Shown here in pieces: positions 60,589-64,000 of a stretch of 64,000 bases of DNA (positions within the stretch are counted from its first letter, which is position 1; each line of letters begins with the position of its first letter). The stretch lies in assembly GCF_030678915.1 (NCBI RefSeq), contig NZ_JAUUTZ010000005.1, forward strand, positions 124,001-188,000. Direction: 5' to 3'. The position numbers were made by a program, and so were the translations under genes. Under the pieces are notes generated by a model. That model was not told the origin of the DNA, searched no databases, and saw only the letters and a list, made by a program, of their open reading frames with translations. The DNA comes from Paracoccus wurundjeri (GTDB taxonomy: Bacteria; Pseudomonadota; Alphaproteobacteria; Rhodobacterales; Rhodobacteraceae).

Positions 60589-60607
60589 CATAACTATCGC
60601 AGTTATG
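60589..60607. promoter_or_regulatory. Palindrome CATAACT / AGTTATG between IclR and the SelA-like gene
   Basis: Perfect 7-base arms (60589-60595 and 60601-60607) separated by ATCGC, in the 84-base divergent intergenic region. It shares CCATAACTG with the palindrome at 50140-50161. It is the strongest operator candidate for the IclR protein. Confidence 0.62.
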
Positions 60608-60638
60608 GAATTCATCACAAGGATCAAAAGAGAGTACC

Positions 60639-61862
60639 ATGCGCAAAAATTCCGAATACACGGCCGACTGGTCCTGGCATGACGCCAACGGTTATGACCG
60701 GATCGTCAATGTCTCGGGGACGATGACCGCACTTGGCGGATCGATCACAACAGAGCGCGTCGCAACCGCGACCGCGGCCGCCATGCCTCGCTTTGCCCGT
60801 ATCCACGAGATGCAGGCACGCGCTTCAGAGGTGATCGCCCGGCTGACCGGATCCGAAGCAGGCTTTCTGACGGCTTCCGCCAGCGCCGGGATCACGCTTG
60901 CGGTGGCTGGCGCAATTACCGGCATGGATCCGGCGCGCGCCGAGGCGCTGCCCGCACACTCCGGTCCGCGCAATGCGGTCGCGGTACAAATGGGCCATCT
61001 GTGCGAATATGGCGCTTCGATCTCGCAGGCCATCGCTTTGGCTGGGGCAGAGACGCGGATCGTCGGACAGGCGACTCTGGTCAAGGATTATCAGCTTGAG
61101 GCCGCTTTGGACGACAGCTGTGCCGCCGCGCTTTACGTGGTTTCACATCATGTCGTCGATTACGGAATGCTTCCCTTCGACACTTTCGTCCGGATCGCGC
61201 ATGCCAAAGGAGTGCCGGTCATCGTGGACGCGGCCTCCGAATACGATCTGAAAGGCTTTCTGGCAAAAGGCGCCGATATCGTCATCTATTCCGGACACAA
61301 ATTCCTGGGCGGCCCCACCTCGGGCATCGTCGCTGGCCGAAAGGATCTGGTCCGGGCCACTTATCTGCAGAATATCGGCATCGGCCGCGGCATGAAGATC
61401 GGCAAGGAAAGCATCGCCGGTACCATTGCCGCAATGGAGCAATGGATGGAACGCGACCACGACGCCATCCGGGCCGCCGAAACCCACGCGCTTGAAATGT
61501 GGCAGGCAGCCTTGACCGATCTGCCCGGCATCACGCCGATCCGGGTTCCCGATCCAACCGATAACCCTCTGGAACGGCTACAGATATGGATCGATCCGGC
61601 CAAAGCGGGTGCATCGGCCGCACAATTCGCAGAAATCCTTGGCCGCAGCGATCCCCCGCTGATCGTGCGTGGACACAAGATAGAGAAGGATTATTTCCAG
61701 CTCGATCCCTGCAACCTGATGGAAGGCCAGGCGGAACTGGTCCGCGACATTCTGGTGCAGGTTCTGTCCGATGCCAGTGCCGCGGCAGAGGTCGATATCC
61801 GCTCAGCGCTGGCCGCCGCCCGCAATGGCGGCACACAGGCCTATCTGAACTGGCTCGCCTGA
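60639..61862 (+). CDS. SelA-like PLP-dependent enzyme (DgaE/D-glucosaminate-6-P ammonia-lyase or selenocysteine-synthase-like)
   Basis: 407 residues of the SelA/DgaE branch of fold-type I PLP enzymes. The PLP Lys is Lys221 in YSGHKFLGGP; the N-terminus WHDANGYDRIVNVSGTMTALGGS is the usual SelA-like start. In EF_0838/DgaE-type operons it works with the amidohydrolase and an aldolase; the aldolase is not visible here. The related families range from aminotransferases to lyases. It starts just after the divergent IclR regulator. Confidence 0.82.
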   Translation: MRKNSEYTADWSWHDANGYDRIVNVSGTMTALGGSITTERVATATAAAMPRFARIHEMQARASEVIARLTGSEAGFLTASASAGITLAVAGAITGMDPARAEALPAHSGPRNAVAVQMGHLCEYGASISQAIALAGAETRIVGQATLVKDYQLEAALDDSCAAALYVVSHHVVDYGMLPFDTFVRIAHAKGVPVIVDAASEYDLKGFLAKGADIVIYSGHKFLGGPTSGIVAGRKDLVRATYLQNIGIGRGMKIGKESIAGTIAAMEQWMERDHDAIRAAETHALEMWQAALTDLPGITPIRVPDPTDNPLERLQIWIDPAKAGASAAQFAEILGRSDPPLIVRGHKIEKDYFQLDPCNLMEGQAELVRDILVQVLSDASAAAEVDIRSALAAARNGGTQAYLNWLA

Positions 61863-62163
61863 CGATCCAAGCACGGGGATGTCCGGCGCGGTCCGGACGT
61901 CCGGCCAATGCCGTCGCCGCTGAGCCTGATACCCCATGTCCGGCACCAAGCGGCCGACCCTGCCGGAAAGCCCCAGTGTCGCAACGGGTATCGTTACCCC
62001 GTTTTATCCGGATGTGACCAACAGCCGGCATGGCTGCTGTATGACTGTTTGCGCAAGGCTCCGCCGCATAGGGTTTCGAGCAAAACGCTTTAAGGGTATA
62101 GTCAATCCGGCAGCTACGCATCATGGCCGGAAGCTAGCCTGTTAACCACCAAAGGACCAGAAA
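61863..62163. other. Intergenic region after the SelA-like gene
   Basis: 301 bases without a supported gene. GC-rich inverted segments around 61885-61905 (GTCCGG...CCGGAC) may end the SelA-like transcript. An open frame at 61936-62145 begins like an aldolase/lyase N-terminus but is not supported by a ribosome site. Confidence 0.35.
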
Positions 62164-62322
62164 ATGGCAGCAAATCCCAAACTAAAGCGCTTTCGTGAAC
62201 TCACCCAGGAAATCCAGACGAAGCGTGAGGAAGTCACTCGTCTCCGTGACGAGGTGGAAGTCGCCAAGGCCGAGCGCGCAAAACTCAAAATAGAGATCGA
62301 TGCCGAGAGAGCCAATCCCTGA
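62164..62322 (+). CDS. 52-residue predicted coiled-coil protein
   Basis: A short frame encoding a highly charged, helical protein (MAANPKLKRFRELTQEIQ to the C-terminal ERANP) with heptad-like Leu/Val/Ile spacing over about residues 15-48. AAAGGA lies 8 bases before the ATG. It stands alone, followed by a hairpin. No family is recognised, and it may be a small regulator, a membrane-associated coiled coil or a false frame. Confidence 0.6.
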   Translation: MAANPKLKRFRELTQEIQTKREEVTRLRDEVEVAKAERAKLKIEIDAERANP

Positions 62323-62351
62323 TTGGCAAGCATAAAGGCATGTCTGGCAGG

Positions 62352-62372
62352 GGCCTCTCTCACGAGAGGGCC
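62352..62372 (+). terminator. Hairpin after the small coiled-coil gene
   Basis: GGCCTCTC (62352-62359), a 4-base loop (TCAC) and GAGAGGGCC (62364-62372) form a stem with a single bulged base. TTGCATTT follows. It lies 30 bases after the stop at 62322 and may terminate that transcript. Confidence 0.5.
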
Positions 62373-62752
62373 TTGCATTTAATCTGCCCTTCGACTTGCG
62401 GCTTTGAAATCGCTTCAACATTCATCCGGCTCGCACAGGCGCGGATTTCATCGGCGGCCCGGCTCTATGGCAGGAAGTTCGAGGGAGCAGAAAAGCGAAA
62501 CCCTGCGCCGTATTCGCACGGCAGCCTGGATAGCCAGAAAATTTTTTCTGAACAACACACTATCCCACCGCATCACCGAAGCAATTGAAAGGTAGTGTTC
62601 ATCTTGCAGGCATTCATTCCGGATGATCGATGACTGCACAATCACAATATTATCAGTACCGTTCTGACACGGTGCCGGTGATGAACGCCGATACCTTGCC
62701 GACATCCGTGAAAGAAAGCCGCCATCCATTCGAAACGGCGTTTTCCGGGAAG
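62373..62752. other. Intergenic region between the coiled-coil gene and putP
   Basis: 380 bases separating a plus-strand small gene from the 3' end of putP. Two overlapping open frames on the two strands (about 62404-62729) are of low quality, and no ribosome site or family resemblance was found. I see nothing else in it. Confidence 0.4.
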
Positions 62753-62784
62753 GAAGGCATCCAACCTTGTTGGAGGATGCCTTC
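62753..62784 (-). terminator. Long hairpin terminator of putP
   Basis: GAAGGCATCC (62753-62762) pairs with GGATGCCTTC (62775-62784), extended by CCAAC/GTTGG around a 3-base loop and one bulge. It begins 5 bases after the putP stop, so it is the probable end of that transcript on the minus strand. The following U-tract is weak. Confidence 0.68.
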
Positions 62785-62789
62785 AGATT

Positions 62790-64000
62790 TCAGGTCAGCG
62801 GACGGTATTCCCCCGCCGTCTCGGTGGCCCGGCTGACCATTACGATTGCCGCCCATGACAGGATGAAACCGGGAATGATCTCATAGATGCCCGGCCCGCC
62901 CAGAAAGCTGGCATTCCAGCCAAGTGCTATCCAGATCATGACAGTTACCGCGCCAGTGATCAGCCCGGCGACCGCACCGGTCCCACTCATTTTGTCCCAG
63001 GTCAGCGACAGGATCATCAAGGGGCCGAATGCGGCGCCGAATCCCGCCCAGGCATTGGCCACCAGCCCCAGAATATTGGATTCCGGATCTCCGGCGATCA
63101 GCGCCGCCACGATGCCGACCGCCAGAACACAGATTCGGCCGACCATCACCAACTGCTTCTCGCTCGCCTCGCGATTCAGGAACAACCGATAGAAGTCCTC
63201 GGTCAGTGACGAAGACGAAACCAGCAACTGGCTGGAAATCGTGCTCATGATCGCCGCCAGCAAGGCAGCATAAAGAAACCCGGTCATCAGCGGATGGAAC
63301 AACAGGTTCGACAGGACGATGAACAGCGTTTCGGGATCATCCAGCGTCATGCCCGTCCGTTCGACATAGGCACGTCCGAAAATCCCAAGACTGACCGCCC
63401 CGATCAACGAAATGGCCATCCAGCCCATGCCGATATTGCGGGCCGTGGGAACGTCCCGAACCGAACGGATGGCCATGAAGCGCACGATGATATGCGGCTG
63501 CCCGAAATAACCCAGCCCCCAGGTTACCGCCGACAGGAAGCCGAAGAAGGTCAGGCCGCTGAATAGCGACAGGAAGTCGGGATTTATCGCGGTAACGGTT
63601 GCCGCCGCCTGTCCGATGCCTTCGCCCTGCCCTGTCGTCAGAATGACCACCGGCATGATCACGAGCGCCAGCATCATGATACAACCCTGAACGAAATCCG
63701 TCAGGCTGACCGCGAGGAATCCGCCGATCACCGTATAGGTCAGAACGATGATCAGGGTGAACCAGACGCCAACCGCGTAATCGCTCATCCCACCAATATT
63801 GAACAGATCACCGAAAGCGCTGGAAAATAACTTGCCACCGGCGACCAGCCCCGAAGCCGTATAAACCGCGAAGAACACCACGATAATAATGGCCGACGTC
63901 ATGCGCAGCGCCAGCGCGCGGCTTGGAAACCGGTTCGCCAGAAACTGTGGCACGGTCAGCGCGTTGTCGTAACGCTCCGTCTGCTCCCGCAGGCGCGGGG
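62790..64000 (-). CDS. putP: Sodium/proline symporter-like (SSS family), 5' end outside the window
   Basis: About 400 residues of the C-terminal part of an SSS-family transporter. Helices alternate with loops; landmarks are GLVAGGKLFSS, LGYFGQPHIIVRFMAIRS and the STISSQLLVSSSSLTED region that lines the sodium site (Ser340/Thr341-like) in PutP. The reading frame stays open to the window edge (upstream residues resemble RLREQTERYDNALTVP), so the N-terminal part lies outside. Proline is the likely cargo; the closest relatives also include other amino-acid sodium symporters. Confidence 0.9.
   Translation of the reverse strand, partial: PRLREQTERYDNALTVPQFLANRFPSRALALRMTSAIIIVVFFAVYTASGLVAGGKLFSSAFGDLFNIGGMSDYAVGVWFTLIIVLTYTVIGGFLAVSLTDFVQGCIMMLALVIMPVVILTTGQGEGIGQAAATVTAINPDFLSLFSGLTFFGFLSAVTWGLGYFGQPHIIVRFMAIRSVRDVPTARNIGMGWMAISLIGAVSLGIFGRAYVERTGMTLDDPETLFIVLSNLLFHPLMTGFLYAALLAAIMSTISSQLLVSSSSLTEDFYRLFLNREASEKQLVMVGRICVLAVGIVAALIAGDPESNILGLVANAWAGFGAAFGPLMILSLTWDKMSGTGAVAGLITGAVTVMIWIALGWNASFLGGPGIYEIIPGFILSWAAIVMVSRATETAGEYRPLT

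Noticed and set aside
61936-62145. A 69-codon frame whose first residues (ATGIVTPFYPD) resemble an aldolase/lyase start
   Set aside because: No ribosome site, no continued similarity, and a stop follows; it could be a fragment but cannot be supported.
1-64000. CRISPR arrays, tRNA/rRNA genes, insertion sequences, prophage or integrase
   Set aside because: No regularly spaced repeats, cloverleaf sequences, transposase or integrase frames were recognised in any part.

Overview
The window reads as a chromosome segment of a high-GC alphaproteobacterium, most likely Rhodobacterales and Paracoccus-like. This rests on gene content and compact ATGA-overlap operons. It was not checked against a database. 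No rRNA, tRNA, CRISPR array, insertion sequence or prophage was found. The content is mostly nutrient uptake, oxidation and stress physiology.

Layout. 1-3713: FecBCDE-type iron-siderophore ABC operon (minus strand, ATPase cut by the window edge). 4051-8150: membrane PQQ glucose-type dehydrogenase, then a membrane-anchored alpha/beta hydrolase. 8457-15798: catabolic operon with an M24 creatinase/ectoine-hydrolase-like enzyme, a taurine/nitrate-type ABC transporter, an Asp/Glu/hydantoin racemase-family protein and a gamma-glutamyltransferase, with a divergent LysR regulator. 15993-27780: small regulator/effector pairs (SGNH hydrolase + MFS / LysR; MarR-GNAT fusion + EamA exporter + FlK-like thioesterase; ArsR + AHSA1; OhrR / Ohr; SDR / AraC).

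27870-44856 is the most notable region. It carries trehalose synthesis (otsA, otsB), NDH-2, the TIGR02587/TIGR02588 pair, an SDR, a YciE-like ferritin-fold protein, a cysteine hydrolase, a TPP enzyme, a BON protein, DUF3008, a second PQQ dehydrogenase, topoisomerase IB and a hemerythrin. Nine copies of GGAAC-N16-(G/T)GTT, all with the same spacing, sit upstream of these genes. This matches the promoter recognised by EcfG, the alphaproteobacterial general-stress sigma factor. Nearly every gene in the block can be assigned to one of these promoters, so it looks like a general-stress-response island. It also holds a C-terminal fragment of an ECF sigma factor.

45312-51146: BMP-family binding protein, then (minus strand) a GntR regulator, a second gamma-glutamyltransferase, an LctP-type permease and a 56-residue membrane protein. 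51387-52474: RES/Xre toxin-antitoxin pair with palindromic operators. 52773-61862: dipeptide-type ABC transporter with an embedded EF_0837/Atu3266-type metallohydrolase, a RidA protein, an IclR regulator and a SelA-like PLP enzyme, probably a pathway for an acylated amino-acid or amino-sugar derivative. A CATAACT/AGTTATG palindrome occurs before both the second ggt and the SelA-like gene. The window ends in a small coiled-coil ORF and a partial putP.

Starts were chosen by Shine-Dalgarno position, family length and overlap with neighbours, so several differ from the longest open frame.
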